From the NCBI GenBank assembly GCA_913054205.1, contig CAJXJM010000106.1, forward strand, positions 1 to 7,848: 7,848 nucleotides of DNA, given 5' to 3'. The stretch comes from an uncultured Rhodospirillaceae bacterium (GTDB lineage: Bacteria; Pseudomonadota; Alphaproteobacteria; Rhodospirillales; UBA2165). This document shows positions 7,370 to 7,848 of the stretch, piece after piece (within the stretch, counting starts at the first letter, position 1; the number at the start of each line of letters is the position of its first letter). Both the position numbers and the translations under genes were made by a program. The notes beneath the pieces were generated by a model. It was not told where the DNA came from. It saw only the letters and a program-made list of their open reading frames with translations, and searched no databases.

Positions 7370-7848
7370 TTAAGCGTCCAGCGTTTTTTCGCGAGACGCA
7401 ATGCGCTCGGAATCGGCAAGCGGAATATCTATCCAAAACGAACTGCCTTCGCCAGCGGTACTCAAAAAATCAATACGACCGTTCATCTGCTCGATATAAT
7501 ATTTTGTTACGCAACGACCAACACCTGTTCCAGCAATATTTCCGGCCTCTTGGCCTAGCCGTTCAAACGGTGCAAATATGCCCGATTTCCGATCACGCGA
7601 GATTCCTTGACCATTATCCTTTACGGTAAACCGAATTAACCCGTCCGGCAGTTCCTGAGTAGAAATTTCAACTTTGCCGCCTTTTTTATTGTAATTGGCT
7701 GCGTTGACTAGGAGATGATTGAAAGCATCTCTAAATAATTTTTGATCGGCGCGGAGACGCGGTAGCTCATCCGGCGAAACATTTTGAATAACCTCGACTC
7801 CGCGTTCGTCGGCAAGCAGCCTCAATTCGCTGATGCAATTTACAAAAT
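7370..7848 (-). CDS. Sensor histidine kinase, C-terminal ATP-binding domain (partial, runs off the window end)
   Basis: The frame is open to the edge of the window, so only the last 158 residues are visible and the true start lies beyond it. These residues form a HATPase_c domain: an N box (DAFNHLLVNAANYNKKGG), a G1 box (DNGQGIS), an F box (FAPFERLGQ), and a G2 box (GTGVGRC) followed by ITKxxxEx-like VTKYYIEQMNGRIDFLS and GEGSSFWIDIP. This order is that of a complete catalytic domain. The G2 box has Arg-Cys where GIGLA is usual, a moderate deviation. The dimerisation His box and sensor domains are outside the window. A 17-residue tail, including SERIASREKTLDA, follows the domain with no receiver domain, so it is not a C-terminal hybrid kinase. 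A gap of about 90 bases separates it from the monooxygenase gene, so a regulatory link is possible but unproven. Confidence 0.9.
   Translation of the reverse strand, partial: FVNCISELRLLADERGVEVIQNVSPDELPRLRADQKLFRDAFNHLLVNAANYNKKGGKVEISTQELPDGLIRFTVKDNGQGISRDRKSGIFAPFERLGQEAGNIAGTGVGRCVTKYYIEQMNGRIDFLSTAGEGSSFWIDIPLADSERIASREKTLDA

Overview
The window looks like a chromosomal segment of a proteobacterium of roughly balanced base composition, most likely an alphaproteobacterium. The reasons are the order miaA-ilvB-ilvH-ilvC on one strand, which I recall as common in that class, a short class I ketol-acid reductoisomerase of 339 residues, and alphaproteobacterial-looking sequence around its nucleotide-binding loop. 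This assignment is inference, and no rRNA or other phylogenetic marker is present. All seven recognisable genes lie on the minus strand, so transcription runs from high to low coordinates.

In transcription order, positions 7848-7370 hold the C-terminal ATPase end of a sensor histidine kinase that enters from beyond the window. Next come a luciferase-like flavin monooxygenase (7278-6223) and a gentisate-dioxygenase-like bicupin (6217-5213). These two are separated by 5 bases and are surely co-transcribed; together they look like a small hydroxylation and ring-cleavage module of unknown substrate. Two copies of an AT-rich palindromic element (5139-5211) fill the gap before miaA.

miaA (5124-4189) is followed by a candidate promoter overlapping its stop codon, a leader of about 135 bases, and the branched-chain amino acid operon ilvB-ilvH-ilvC (4017-652). 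That operon encodes the two subunits of acetolactate synthase and the next enzyme of the isoleucine/valine pathway. It ends in a clear intrinsic terminator (594-624). A cluster of dispersed-repeat elements (461-594) separates it from arfB (434-12), a ribosome-rescue peptidyl-tRNA hydrolase.

Most of the window is ordinary core metabolism. The parts worth a second look are the twin palindromes at the junction between the catabolic pair and the conserved miaA-ilv block, the pairing of a flavin monooxygenase with a one-metal bicupin dioxygenase, the inverted pair of GC-rich repeats after ilvC, and the ilvB leader with a small overlapping reading frame. I found no CRISPR array, tRNA, rRNA, intact transposase or phage gene, and nothing that amounts to a clearly new system.
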